64,000 nucleotides of DNA from Marisa cornuarietis (taxonomy: Eukaryota > Mollusca > Gastropoda > Architaenioglossa > Ampullariidae), in contig SMMW01000001.1 in the NCBI GenBank assembly GCA_004794655.1, positions 16,218,501 through 16,282,500 of the forward strand, read 5' to 3'. A model generated the notes under the pieces. It was not told where the DNA came from, searched no databases, and saw only the letters and a program-made list of their open reading frames with translations. Positions 38,324 to 50,775 of the stretch are shown here, piece by piece (the first letter of the stretch is position 1; every line of letters begins with the position of its first letter). The position numbers and the translations under genes are program-made.

Positions 38324-40327
38324 TCAGAAAAGGCTGCAGGCAGTCGCTCTCCATTCCTGGAAACGACTCAGTGACTCAGTGATGCCTGAACAGGAACCAA
38401 ACGAGAAAAATTCTATAAAAACACTGTACTCCTCGTCAGCTGCCGTTGTGTTCTTTGTAAAGATCACGACCACCTCCAGAGACAAAGAGCTCTGTATACG
38501 TGTTCGGTTCCCCACTTCCGGCCTCACCGTCTACGACTGAAATTCAAAGACGTATATGTATATATACATCAATGAAAATCCAAATTAGAGTGGAAGTATA
38601 ACAATATTCAAAATCTTTTAATGACTTTTACATCGGACCAGTAAAAAAAAATAAATATGTTACTAAAACCAGTTCTGTTCGGCTACTTAACAATTTGTTT
38701 TATTAAATTTTTGTTTCGAATGATTTAAGCAGAGATATATTCAGCGCAAAAGAAACAAATACTGAAGTACTCACATGAGAAGTGTCAACTTTAGCAACCT
38801 GCAAAAAAATCCAAATGAAATAAAATAAATCGAGATTTAGTGATATATAGATATTGTTTTCTCCACAACAAACAAAGATATATATATATATATATATATA
38901 TTGTAATATACTTTTGTAATGTTCGAGGGAGAAGAACATTACACCTGTAAGGATATTCAGGCTAAGAATCGCGTAACTTACTTGTTTATAAGTGGGCGAC
39001 TTGGTCGGCGAGGCATCGTTCCTACCTCCTTTACGTTTCCGTCGAAAATAGACCACAGCCAGTCCACCAGCAACAGCAGCAACAACACCAATGACACCAA
39101 TGACAACGCCAATGATGACAGCCTTCTCGCTACCACCGTCGTCATCAGGTCCTTCTGGTGGTTGTGGTGGTTTTTCTGGTGGTGTTTTGGAATCCGAACC
39201 TGCTTCCTTCACCACCCCGTGCCCACTACGTGCGCGAAACTGAATTGCAGAGTCATAACCTATGGACAGATATCAGGTGATTTGGAGGTTACCACATAAC
39301 GTGGTATACACTGTTTCGCTTTCCTATATTTTGTCATTGATTAGTTAGTACTGGGTTTTCATTTGTTCCCTTCGCTCATAGTATATACAATGTCATTTAC
39401 ACAGATTAGTCTCCGTCTCTTTCTTTGACGATTTCTTTTTATGTCAGTTAACAAGCTCCTTAAGACTAGGAACGAGATCAAATATTTTAATTAACATATG
39501 TGATCTTTGACCACTTCAACCAGCCTTTTATTCGGACGTTTTTGTATATGGTAGGATAATTTTGACCTTTTAAATATCATCTTCAGTAACTGTTATCTGT
39601 TGATAGTAGGTCATAAGATGAATTACTGTCTCTGATAAATAATTATACTTACTAATTCACAAATGAAAAAAAATAGTAAATGATAAAAGCTACCTTAGAA
39701 ATAATCCTTTATTTGAACATATTCAAAGTTACTGCCATGCTTCTCACGCATAAATATAAACAAAAGTCCTGTACGTGTGTGTACGTATGTATGTATTCTT
39801 CCTTTAACCCCTGTCATAGCTTATTGATCCAGAGATAAACTGTACACGTACACACAAATTAGTATCAGAAAAATAATAACACCAGCCTATCCAGGCAAAG
39901 ACATCATTTGCTTCACTGTCTCTGACTATGAAACAATAAAAGAAACAAAAGGTTACTAACGACTTGTCATGTTAGTCTAAAATAAATAATAAAATCATAC
40001 ACAACAGTATGCACCTGTCCATGTTGGTCTATGTTGTAATTAACGCGTGACGTAGCAAAGCAGCATTTCCAGCAACACGGAGTTACAGGTGAGTGACTCG
40101 CATCTGTGATATTCTACTGGCAAGGAGAAAGTGGTCTACGTACCTGGGCACAAGAGTTTACATTGCTCTATGGTGTTGTCATCGATAGCATGCTCGCAAA
40201 TGCCCGCACAACACTCCCGTCTGTTGGTGTGTTCGTCGAAGTAGGACCCCCCCGGAGGACAGGTTGGCAGACCGCGGGTGGGGGCCACCGCGGTCAGCAC
40301 CAGCACCAGCATCACCAACAGCACCAT
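38324..40327 (-). CDS. Receptor-like gene 3: type I membrane protein with one TNFR-like cysteine module
   Basis: Exons are 40327-40144, 39259-38982, 38798-38775 (a 24-nt microexon) and 38530-38324. Phases fit and would give 230 residues. Exon 1 encodes a strong signal peptide (VLLVMLVLVL) and the module CPPGGSYFDEHTNRRECC, IC, C-x3-C then PG. Exon 2 encodes the GYDSAI juxtamembrane start, an acidic Pro-rich stalk, a Gly/Val-rich transmembrane helix at about 108-132 and the stop-transfer RRKRK. The microexon encodes VAKVDTSH. The last exon is uncertain: in the spliced frame it runs through the hairpin to a stop at 38324. The other plausible frame (GEAGSGEPNTYTELF) stops at 38436, leaving the hairpin in the 3' UTR as in its neighbours, but needs a different junction. 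Confidence 0.7.
38342..38368 (-). promoter_or_regulatory. 27-nt GNRA-loop hairpin, copy 5
   Basis: The left arm is AGTCGTTTCCA, the loop GGAA and the right arm TGGAGAGCGACT. The outer pair is A-U instead of G-C, pair 5-23 is G-C instead of G-U, and the loop still fits GNRA. Pairing is kept despite several substitutions. It lies at the end of receptor-like gene 3. Confidence 0.5.
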
Positions 40328-41712
40328 CTAGTGCCACAATCTTTTTCGCACAAAAGTATTTCGTTCGTTTACAAACGCGCTGAGAACTGCGGGTCCTCCG
40401 GGAAGTCTTTACTAGCGTGCGGGAATAGCGACTCTGAACTGGGATCTACCCTCGGGTGTGTTTGTATCGCATTATAACCTGTCACGTGCCCAGCCATAGC
40501 GACACCCCTGCCTGTTGATTGGCCTGGGTGTTGGCATACTGCCAAGTTTTAAAATACTTTTTCGTCTTTCTAGGTCAAAGATGGGCTATGGGACCCTTTT
40601 CTTGTGAAACCAAACAACTATCGAGTACATCAGAGACATTGAAGTGGGCCAGCGCTGGCTCAACTCCCGTCCAGGTGTATACAAGCTTAACTCATTGACA
40701 GGCAGCGTCCGGTCTCTTTGTGATGTATATCATGGAATGCTTTGATAATGAAGAAATCCTCTTAGAAAGTATGCTTTGATATATATTTTTTAATATATGA
40801 ATCATAATGTAAAATATTTGCTGAAACAGAGCGTTGTATCGTAGTATATGTATTGATTTTAAAGTCAAGAAGACGGTTATGTCAGCAAGCTCTCGCTCTC
40901 TACCTCATTGTCTTTCTGAGTGGTTACAGAAAGCGGTTTATAGCGAGTTTATCGTTTCTTAATGAATTTAATTCAGCATTAATTCAGACCAAGGCTCTAA
41001 GGAACCTACCTTAAACTCCATTTATTCTGTAAAACATTTAAATCCTTATTTATTGTTTTTTTTAACAGGTTGTTTTGAACACACACATCGTGCGTTGCGT
41101 TAGCTTATTTTATCAAATTATTTAGCATATTACAACAGACTGTATATTATAATAGATCACTTATTATCTTCACACACACATATCTCAAAATAATTATGAC
41201 AGTAGCTCTGTGACACACTGTGTAAAGTGAAACCGGAAAAAAACGAAGCAATGGTTTAGTCCAGCGCATGCGCGACGCAAGTTATCTGTGCCCGTGCTTG
41301 AGTTGCTAGTCCTTCTCTCTTTAAAGTCTCTGAGTACATATAAACTTCAAGCTCCAACTCAAACTCGTGACATGAAAGTCTTTATACTTTCCCGACGCTT
41401 TCGGCTAGTTTTTTTTTAAATTTTACCTCGCTTTGTTTCTATCGAGATAATTGCACAATTACATTTCCAATGAAATTAGTTTCTTCGTGTTTGTAGTTAT
41501 TCTTATCATAAGGGGGTAACATCATTTCAGATACTGCAAACCGCTCCTAAACAGCCTTAAAACCCTATCATTTCCAGTCTGCACACCATCCGTAACGCAC
41601 TTTCGTAATCTGTCAACGTTTGATATACGTTGGGTCGGTTGATCGGACAGATAAAGAAAATTGGGTGCAACAATGTGTGTGTGTGCGCGCGCGCGTGCGT
41701 GCGTGCGCGCGC

Positions 41713-41779
<67 letters not shown>

Positions 41780-42493
41780 TTGTAAACGCCATTTGCTACC
41801 CTGGCAAATTCTTTATTACTATTATTGTTATAAATCAAGTTCGTAAATCCGTTCTTGAGTTTGCCTTTAGGTGTATTGTACTGTATGGTTTTAAAGCTCC
41901 CAATCAGTCAGTATAGTCTTGTATTTGGGGAGGCTCATCATTACACGTCACTAAGTAAGCTGAGGAGGTGGTCGTTCGATCTGTAGCTATGCGCATACTG
42001 GCAACCATGCATGAATACCCATGTCACAGCGAACAGTGGAAAACCTTCACCAAGGAGCGAGATTGCTGCAATCCCTTTGCGACAACAGTTTGTTTACTAC
42101 TTTTCAAACACCTTGACCTTGAATTCTATCACAAACATTCACGCTCATGCCGCGTGATACGTGTGTCAAAAACGAGTAACCCTACTTATTCATTGGTCGG
42201 CTCGGGTAGCTGGGCCTAAGCTCTTACCGATAAGCTCTAAGCTCTTCATTCCAGGAATGAAAATTCGTGACTAATCTTCCATCACAGAGTTATATTTCAA
42301 GGCCTCTTCAACGTGTATCATGCATTCTAACTCGGGTAAATGTCCCATATAGCAGAAAATAGATAGCAGCAAGTGGTTAGTGAGTGATGAAAGGGTGACG
42401 ATATTTTAAGTTTAGCGATAATACGTCTTGACGATATCTACAAGTTACTTCATGTGCATACGTATGAGTGCGCGTATTACTGTTTTCATGCCG

Positions 42494-42566
<73 letters not shown>

Positions 42567-42699
42567 CGTGTGTGTGTGTGTTAGAGAGACATTACAACAT
42601 GGAAACGACATCTTTCTAGTAACGGTTTAATAATTCTTTACGTCATTCCCCAAAAGAAAACATAAATTTTTGTAACAACAAATTTGTTTGTTTGTTTTT
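40328..42699. other. Gene-free interval between receptor-like gene 3 and the relic
   Basis: It holds two long (GT)n arrays, at about 41670-41777 (mixed with CG steps) and 42498-42580. The 5' flank of gene 3 lies at its left end. No other feature is supported. Confidence 0.5.
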
Positions 42700-43201
42700 T
42701 AAATGAGCATTTTACATATAGTACGTCTGTACCAGCTGAGTCACACGACCTCTAGCGATAAAGAGCTTCTCGAATATATATATATATACACACACATGGT
42801 GGGCCTCTTAATAGTAGCCCTCCTTGTCGCAGCGTATTATAAAAGACGAGCTATTTTAAGTGGCCCACCCTGCATATGGACGGCTTCCACTTCAGTAACA
42901 CCGTCTAGACACGGCAAGCAGAAACAACGATATGCCCAATACCACTGACGATAGACAAATATTATGATAGTGATGGATACTAAGTACGGACTGTATACAT
43001 GAAAGATCAATAACATTATATGACCAAAATAATTTTAACATTTCCTGTTTTTTACGTGGCTGTTTACTTGCATGTTATCGAATTTGTAAAGAATGTTGTC
43101 CTTTGCAGAAAAAAAATCTGATCAAAAGTAGACATGATAAGGATACTATTTATCGCAAAAGTAATTGAAACACTTACCTCTTCACCATCTTTGTTATTAA
43201 C
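42700..43201 (-). pseudogene. Receptor-like relic: microexon and last exon without signal, cysteine or membrane exons
   Basis: A 24-nt microexon (43201-43178, VNNKDGEE) has AG and GT borders, and a last-exon start lies at 42904 (TCTAG|ACGGTG). The block, including the intron between them, aligns with 45100-45495 of gene 4 (microexon VSNRDGEQ). No cysteine module or transmembrane exon is found between it and gene 4. The last exon is interrupted by a 72-bp element with inverted ends. It is either a partial duplicate or an alternative 3' end of gene 4. Confidence 0.55.
42798..42869. mobile_element. 72-bp MITE-like insertion with terminal inverted repeats
   Basis: The ends are GGTGGGCCTCTTAATAG and, inverted, GGTGGGCCACTTAAAATAG. 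It sits inside the last exon of the relic, between sequence matching positions on both sides of the homologous exon of gene 4. No clear target duplication was found. Confidence 0.55.
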
Positions 43202-43204
43202 CTG

Positions 43205-43860
43205 TACTAAACGAGTGACATTGTCAGGGCTGGTAGAGGGGGAACGGGGTAGAGCTGCCCCTGAGTTCTTACCCCTTTACCGCATGGAAAAGGTGGAAAT
43301 CGTGGGTCCTCAGATTTTTCCGGCCGTGATCACCCTTTGTCCAGGTGGACAGGGGTGGGTATTTGAGCCAGACTGTGAACAGCCAAAGGGCTGCTGCTGC
43401 TGCTGTGGGTTGACTGAGTTTTTGCTGGGGCTCCGTCGCCGTGAGGGTTCTGTTGCTGTTTGAGGAGAGCGAAACGCCATGTTCAAGGGAGGCTGAGACT
43501 GAGAGGGACCGTCGCTGCGAGGACTAACGGTCAGTTGGTGCGGTTTTCTTCAGCCGTTAACTGTTCCGTTCCGAGGACCACTGGATCGGGGCAGACGCAT
43601 AAGCTGTTATGGGACCCACTACATAAGAACAAAATCGTACAGTTATACTTTTGCATCTTAACAGAAGGGGAAGAGGCCCAGTTTGGTCCCTCTCTTCTTT
43701 GAGACGATTAGTCTCTACAGGAGGGAGAATGGTGAACTGTTTATGGGTCTTTTTTTCCCTTCGACTGTGTGTTGGGGAGAAACATTGTGCATCGCTACTG
43801 TGTCATATCAATTGTAACTGTTCATTTTCTGGGTAATCAATGTTGGTGCTCAGTGCACAG
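43205..43860. other. Unclassified GC-richer segment, possible LTR or other repeat
   Basis: The base composition is clearly richer in G and C than both flanks. It contains a (CTG)n run near 43392 and open but unrecognisable frames. A solo LTR is possible because the segment begins TGTCAGGG, but neither a matching end nor a target duplication was found. Confidence 0.3.
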
Positions 43861-45008
43861 TGCCACGTGACATTTGCGAAAAAGTGACGTTAACTGTTTT
43901 TACCACATTTATTTTGGTCCATTTGTAATAGCACTTCTTATCTATTTTGAGAAGGTTGAATGCATTCTCGCTTGCGTGCTGGTATTGGTATTTGTGCCTG
44001 TTGTAAACATATTTGTATGAAGTGTCATAATACTGTTACTGCAGTTGATTTTTCAATTATTTGTCTCTGGGAAGGGACGTTCCAAGCTAAAAAGATTTCG
44101 TGCTTTTTTCGAAAGAATGGGCATGTCCACGTGTGGCAAGGAGTAATTTTAGTAATGCATGAATGACTAATATCCATCATGACGAACACCCGAATAAACA
44201 ATCGGCGTTTGAGTAACGGTTAAAAATCTTTTCATATTCGCGCAACAAACGACTGGTTCCTTGTTTTATTTGGTAGGAACGTGTTTACACCTATTGAGAT
44301 TGTGATGCATTCCTTTCCAAAAGGACTAGATACATTCGATAACAAACCCATTGTAGTTCTTTTTATCTTTATTTTTCTATTTAGTAATAATCTTAGCCAT
44401 TTTACATTTACATTTTACATATTACAAAAATAAACTATATTTCTACATAATTAAAGATTGCACGTAAAAAAAAAAATTACACCAAAAAATTACACATCTC
44501 GTCTTTACTAAGCCTTCTGTGAAAGGTTTGTAAATAAAATTCATCATCAAACCAGCACAACTTCATTATCTACTTAGATACTAGCCGTCTAAACTTTTGT
44601 AACAATGACAAAGTTGTTGCTACTGGTAAATGGTGAAAAGCATTTCGGAGCTACTACAACCGATTTTTATTTCCTGGATGAGGATGATGATTGGTGATGA
44701 TTGATGATTGATGATGATGATTGATGATAAAGGCTGTCTTGTTATTCTTATCATTATAAATTTATTGTTGTTAGTGGTGGTGGTATTGTTGAAAGCTGTG
44801 CGTTCACCATACAAAGACAATGTTTTTGGAATTAATCCTCACAAATCTTAACACATGCAGACAGAATTCATCGTTTGCTGCAGCATAGGCTAGCTTCTTT
44901 TGATATCTAGTAAATATACAAGCCATTCTTCAAACTTAGATTTCATTTGTGCTTGGTGGTCGTCAATCAATATATTGTATTATTGGTAATCATGTTTCCA
45001 GTAAGGGC
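43861..45008. other. Gene-free AT-rich interval
   Basis: It contains a (GAT)n-like stretch near 44680-44730 (GATGATTGATGATT phrases). No exon is recognised. Confidence 0.4.
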
Positions 45009-45035
45009 TGTCACTCTCCATTTCTGGATACGACT
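45009..45035 (-). promoter_or_regulatory. 27-nt GNRA-loop hairpin, copy 6, downstream of receptor-like gene 4
   Basis: The left arm is AGTCGTATCCA, the loop GAAA and the right arm TGGAGAGTGACA. Two positions no longer pair (the outermost and one internal), so this copy is the most decayed. That fits the damaged state of gene 4. It lies about 145 nt after the first stop in the spliced frame. Confidence 0.45.
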
Positions 45036-45179
45036 GTGGCTTCAAGAAGCCTATTGATTAAACAAAAACAGAACTAAAGAGAAAAATTATAAAAATTAAC
45101 ATTCAACACTCAGTACATCTGCACCAGCTGAGACTTCAGTGCTGAGGAACTCGAATGTGTAGGTGGCTCCCACTTCTGG

Positions 45180-46930
45180 TCAAACCGTCTACAGACGACA
45201 AGCAGAAACAAAATGTCCGACATTGCCGAAGGTAAACAAAAACCAAGAGATATTAATAAAAGTACAGAATCAGAAAAATGTCTTACATGATACGTAAATG
45301 ATAAAGGATCATTAACGCTATATTATCCAAACAAATTAGATGTTTACTGTTTTTGCTTGGCTGTTTACTCATATTCATCAAAACTTCTATTCAGTGCTGA
45401 AAACAAACATCATCAGAGAGACATAAAAAGGATGTTACTTAGTTTATCCATCCCAGATTAAATTTGTACCTGTTCACCGTCTCTGTTAGAAACCTGTAAT
45501 AAATATAATTAATTTTATTTTTGTCAGTTACAAATATGTATGCAGTTCAACAGATAAGCAGCATATAATGAAAAGATGTTAAAAGCTTAGGCATCAAGGC
45601 AAATATACAGATGGTGACGGACACTTACATTATAAAAAGCATTTTCAAAATATGCAGCTCTTACTCAGAGATGTATTCCATTACGGAGAGCACTATAATA
45701 AGTAGCTCAGTAATACACTATAAAAAGGTTCGTGACAACAGATCTTGCGTACTTGTGCATACTCGTTTGACGATCCTTCAGGCTGACTGCGCTGTTGTCG
45801 CCTCCACCATATCAGTACAACCGTTGTGGTGACAGCAGCAGCTGAAAGAATGCCACTGACAACAATGCCGACGATGAGGCTGGTGTCTCTAGGATCATCA
45901 TCACTCTTTTCTTCACTAAATTCTTCGGCATGCTGGACAGGACCACTTTCCTTCACTTTAGAGTCTTCATCACCACTCTTTGTCTTCTCCACTGGACGGG
46001 CAATTGCCGCATCATAGCCTGTGAGCAGATGTTTACAGTGTATCTGTCAGCTGCTTCATGGACACATGCGTTTAGAACAGCTTTGGATGGTCATTGTCCA
46101 CGGGCAGCTCTAGAGTGGTTTTAATCTGAGTCTGAATATAAATAGCTAATTTAAGCATTTCATAACTGACGCTCAGTTTGCTCAAATTTGAAATGTCACC
46201 CATATTTTACAAATCTCATAGACAACCCTTGTCCACCTTTCAGAGATGGTTTGGTACATAACCCGCTTTTATTTAAACTTGCAGTTGAAGTTTTCATGTA
46301 GATGATGATGATGATGATGATGATAATAATAATAATTAATATTTATAGAGCGCTTTTCCAACGATTTGCTCAAAGCGCTGTACAAAAATGATATACACAA
46401 GTAAACTAAATCACCAACAGCCATACAGTCATATTTTCATATAACAGACACCGCTCACTTCTACAACAGGTTGATGAGGATGTACAGATAAAAAAAAGTA
46501 GTACTACCACTGCATATAATAACTCTCTACTCTCAAAATAGTCGGGCAATATTCGAGTCTTCAGATATCGCTAATAAGACTCTTGGGTAATGTAACTCCC
46601 AAGGAGCTTCCTAGACCCATATCGTAGCTATGAACTGGATTTAGAGAAGCCACTCTGTAGTACACCATAGGATCACACCACAGATTCTCATCGCAACTGT
46701 ACGTGTTCAAGTAACTTGATTTTATATGCAAATAGTTACCTACCCGGACACTTAGACTTGCAGTATTCTCTCGCTGTCTTATCGTGAGCATCTCTGCAAA
46801 TGTCAGCACAACATTCTCGTCTGTTGGTGTACTCATCGAAATAGGAACCTCCGGGAGGACACATTGGTAGATCGCTTGCGGAGGACAAAGTGGTCACCAC
46901 GACTTACAATGAAAATTGCAGAATCATCAT
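45180..46930 (-). pseudogene. Receptor-like gene 4: one TNFR-like module, with a premature stop in the signal peptide
   Basis: Exons are 46930-46744, 46018-45753, 45493-45470 (microexon VSNRDGEQ) and 45188-45180. Borders and phases match gene 3. The reading from ATG at 46930 is MMILQFSL, then TAA (46906-46904), then VVVTTLSSASDLP leading into the module CPPGGSYFDEYTNRRECCADIC with C-x3-C then PG. The hydrophobic character continues on both sides of the TAA, so it interrupts a signal peptide. The rest is intact: GYDAAI, an acidic stalk, a transmembrane helix (SLIVGIVVSGILSAA) with WWRR after it, and a tail with NEYAQ. In the spliced frame the last exon adds only Thr-Val before a stop. A recent nonsense change, a polymorphism, or an unannotated upstream signal exon would all fit. 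Confidence 0.65.
46291..46395. repeat. (GAT)n/(AAT)n run next to a LINE/SINE-type 3' end
   Basis: The trinucleotide run is followed by tatttatagagcgctttt and caaagcgctgtacaaaa. On the minus strand this is the common animal retroposon 3' end with GCGCTATAAATA then a trinucleotide tail. It lies in intron 1 of receptor-like gene 4. Confidence 0.5.
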
Positions 46931-47227
46931 GAAGCAAACTTGCGTTCTATCCTGTACGAAGGCTCAACTACAGACGGGCTGTCAATATTTTCGAAAGCCA
47001 GTGGAGAAGATGCATGATCATGGAGAGAAACACTACTTCTACAGTCACACAGTGACTGACGGCCCGATGTGGGTCGTTTATAAATATATGCAAATGTCAT
47101 ATGATAGTGATAGTGATGTGACACTAATGAAAAGTAAAAGATTAGGGTGGACGATTTGCTCAAGTGCGATAACATTAGCATACTTTTGTAGATACTTTCC
47201 ACACGCAGATGAAACATGGTTCACACA

Positions 47228-47263
<36 letters not shown>

Positions 47264-47500
47264 CACACATTGTTCGTGAAATTTAAAGTAACTGTAAGCA
47301 ATTGCTTTGTTTTGATCTCTCAAAAAGCTAATTACAGGTACGCCAGTCAAAGTAGTATTTTCATGATACGGATGAATTAGATTTATCTTCTCCACCAAGC
47401 TAGGAACTGAAAAGTGGTGCTAACAACATGCAGTCAAACTGGAAGGAGATTTGCAATATATTAAAATGTTTTTCATATACCCTCATTCATTGTGCACTTT
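46931..47500. other. 5' flank of receptor-like gene 4
   Basis: It contains an (ACGC)n microsatellite at about 47225-47265. No exon is recognised on the gene strand that would supply an alternative signal peptide. Confidence 0.35.
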
Positions 47501-47539
47501 TTGGGCATAATTTGCTAATATTGTCATATTCAGTGTACC

Positions 47540-47867
47540 GTCTTCAAATGCGTTGAACCTCGTGTGTTGAGAAAATTCTCTCTAGAAGTCATCTCTGTTA
47601 TTAACATCTTGTATTGTTCCTCTTTGCCACGTCGACATCCCGTCAACAAGACTGACACTGTTTCTCAAGATTCTGTATTACAAGGCTTAGAAGGCTTGAA
47701 CTTTCATGAATTTAGGTCATTACGTGGACATTTGGATGATGATGGAGACCTGGCTACCTGCCCAGAAAGATGATGTGCATATCACTGAACCGAGGCCTGC
47801 TGGTTGTACCTTCCACTCGTTGCATGGCACTGACTTGCGTGGTGGTAGCACTGCAATTGTTGCCGTT

Positions 47868-47899
<32 letters not shown>

Positions 47900-48050
47900 G
47901 GCACAGTGTATCTCCTGCCAGCCTCTTTCGTTTGTTTCTGTTTAGAATGCTATTTTGTTGCTGTTGTTGTAAAGCGCTGTGAGTCATTGGGAACGACGCC
48001 CTCTAAAACATCCTTAAATTTACATACATATCATTATATATAATATACAA
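47540..48050 (+). mobile_element. Possible LINE 3'-end remnant
   Basis: A (TTG)n run at about 47866-47900 and the phrase TTGTAAAGCGCTGTGAG followed by an AT-rich tail resemble the 3' ends of CR1/L2-type elements. The upstream frame contains no convincing RT motif. Confidence 0.35.
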
Positions 48051-50269
48051 CATAACTTATTATAAGTGACAGGAGACGGAACAACGTTTGTTGCCTATAT
48101 AGTGACCATGATAGAGGTTTTTCATGTATTATTCATGTTGTTTATTTCATAATTGGTCTAAGTTGGTGATGAATAACAGGCAACACGATAATAGGCCTGA
48201 ATATTATTTTTTTTGTTCTGTGCATTTATCATCATCAAGTCAAATTTCTAGTACAGTATCACTTGGCTAATAAACAATTTCTTATCATCTTATTCCCCGG
48301 CCATGAGCTCGGCTCTCCGATAAAGTGAACCGACAATGAGGTGTTTCGCTCAGATAACCTGCGCCGAGCTGCATAACAATTTCAATTACCTCTTTTCATA
48401 CAAACTGGGCCTGTTCATCCTTCGAAAGTTATCCATACCTTTATTTATGGATACTAAGAACGCTCCCACAAGCCGCTTGTGGACAGGGCATCTGAGCAGT
48501 TGAGAAAGCAGATAACGAAGCTGCATGTACCTGAAGAGAATATCTCCCGAGACATTATGAACTAATTACGATTAAAATGAAGGTCGAATCGTATACCCAA
48601 CAAAATGACTTTCAAACCTTTTATTTAATTATTGCCTCATGGCATGTCGCCAGCCCAGATTTTGCTGTAGTTTCTAGGCCAGATTTCTAGTCAATAATGA
48701 CATCTGTTCCTTGTCGGGAGACTTATCTACACCACCACCACCATCATCATCATCGATTATCATTTATGTTATACTCCGTTTATAATCTTCACAATTTGTC
48801 TCTTAGCGCATTGATGAAAAGTGAAGAAAAAGACATTTTTAAATGAATTATTACTTTTGAAAGCCACTATGGAGCATAGAAGAAAATCACCGGAATGTGA
48901 GAGAGATGAGAATATAGAAAACGCAAAATAAAACCACCAAAATTGAGAAATCACGGATACTAATAGTCTAAATTAGATGGTTAAGATGATAATGGGCTGC
49001 CTTTTGATCACAGTTTTGAAAGTGATTTGCCGTGTTTCAGACCGAAGACCACACTGTTGTCCTAACAGACGCTGCAGATTTTTTTTTTAGCCGTATGAAC
49101 ATCCCCCGAGGATTCATCACATTAACCACTCAATGTTGCTGGCTCCTATCGTCTTTGTTTACCGTCGGGTCACTGGGCTGTCAGTCCACAGAAGGCAGCA
49201 TCAGTTATAAAAGGCCGTTCTGATGGTTTCCATTGTCACGTGCTGGGATGATTAATCCCTCAAGACGCGAACTGTTACCAGAGCGAAAATTGCATGGACC
49301 CCCATAACTCTCTCTATGGTTTAGTTATTCTCATTCATTTACCTTCGTGCATTTTTATGTTTAGAGAATATCCATCTAGCCAGTAATAATAGGTTTCCTA
49401 ACTAGCTAAGACTTATACCTACATGTTCAAAAGCTGGTGTCTCGCATTTCTTTGAACTCCACCCAAACATATACCTGTTTCAATGCCAGGACTATTCTTT
49501 CGCCCAAACAATAAAACCACTGACGACTTAACGCACGATGTAGCCCCATAATTTCTCTTCACTTTAGAAATGAGCCAGGGTTGACTAAAGGTTCCTGATA
49601 AACTAACATGATAGCAGAATAGTTGACAAAAGTGCCGTGCACGGCTTACTATAGGCGTTCTCTGCATAATATGTCGAGTCTGTATCTGTACAGGACGATA
49701 GCGAAGATCTGAAGTGTCGAAGTCTGAACAGTCCTGTCACGTGTTGTCATCATACGATATCTCAGCTTCCGTAACAATAGCAGCAGCAGACAGTGAGTGT
49801 AATCGCCAACTTTAGTGACAGATAAAAGTTTCTCTTTTGTTTGCTCTGTGTGTATGTGTGTGTGTGTGTGTGTGCGTGCGTGCGTGCGTGTTTCTATCAA
49901 CAAATGGGTTAGTGAAATCGTGCGATGAGATGTCTATCTTTTAACTGTCATACACAATGTCAAGACAGTGACAGACCTACTACAAGAGTAAAAGATCTTA
50001 TAGCTTGGCGCGCGCACACACACACACAGTCTCTCTCTCTCACTCTTTCTCATACACACAAACACACATACTCTCTCACTCACTCGCTCTCTCACACAAA
50101 CACACACATACACACACTCTCACTCATTTGTTTTTTCTCTCTCTCTCTCACTCACACAGAGAAATAAAAAGCACACTCTCACTCACTCGCTCTCTCTTTC
50201 ACACACACACGCACACACATACACGCACTAACACACTCTCACTTACACATACATTCACGAACACGCTCT

Positions 50270-50300
<31 letters not shown>

Positions 50301-50775
50301 TCTCTCTTATTCAAACACACGATCTTTCTCTTTCTCACATACTCTATTTTCTCTCTCTCTCTCTCTCACACACAAACACACAAACACGCACACATCATCA
50401 TCATCACCTTGCCATGGGAAACGAATGATAGACGGCAGGCATATTCATCGAAAAACAAAAGAGAGACAAGACTACCAACAACTTCTAGAACTCGCTGTCA
50501 GTCTGTACCAGATACCAGAACGTACAGCTGTTCGTAAAACAAGATAAACCACCCCCACCTCAACCCCACTCCCCATACCCAATTCCTCTTTCGCCAGCCA
50601 ACCTTCCGATGGTAACCAACAACTGCAGTAGCCGCCGCGCCAAGAATACCTAGTCAGCAGGTGGAGCGACAGGTGCGGCACAGATGGCAGATCGAAGAGT
50701 TCGAGGAATCGCACGCGCAGGCACACGTGCACATAGACTCAACCCGATGCCAACTTGGCGAGCAGCAGAACGACT
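48051..50775. other. Interval upstream of the opsin gene with a large CT/CA microsatellite
   Basis: A (GT)n array lies at about 49848-49880. A 380-bp mixed (CA)n/(CT)n tract runs from about 50010 to 50395. Such tracts produce spurious long reading frames, and I accept none here. The opsin promoter and 5' UTR should lie between 50400 and 50775. Confidence 0.5.

Noticed and set aside
41557..41916. Open frames of His-Thr or Cys-Val repeats
   Set aside because: They are translations of the GT/CA microsatellite.
47754..47987. A Gln-rich small protein
   Set aside because: It is a translation of a (TTG)n/(CAA)n run next to a retroposon 3' end.
50005..50547. A 180-codon open frame rich in His, Ser, Leu and Thr
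   Set aside because: It is a translation of a CA/CT microsatellite tract.
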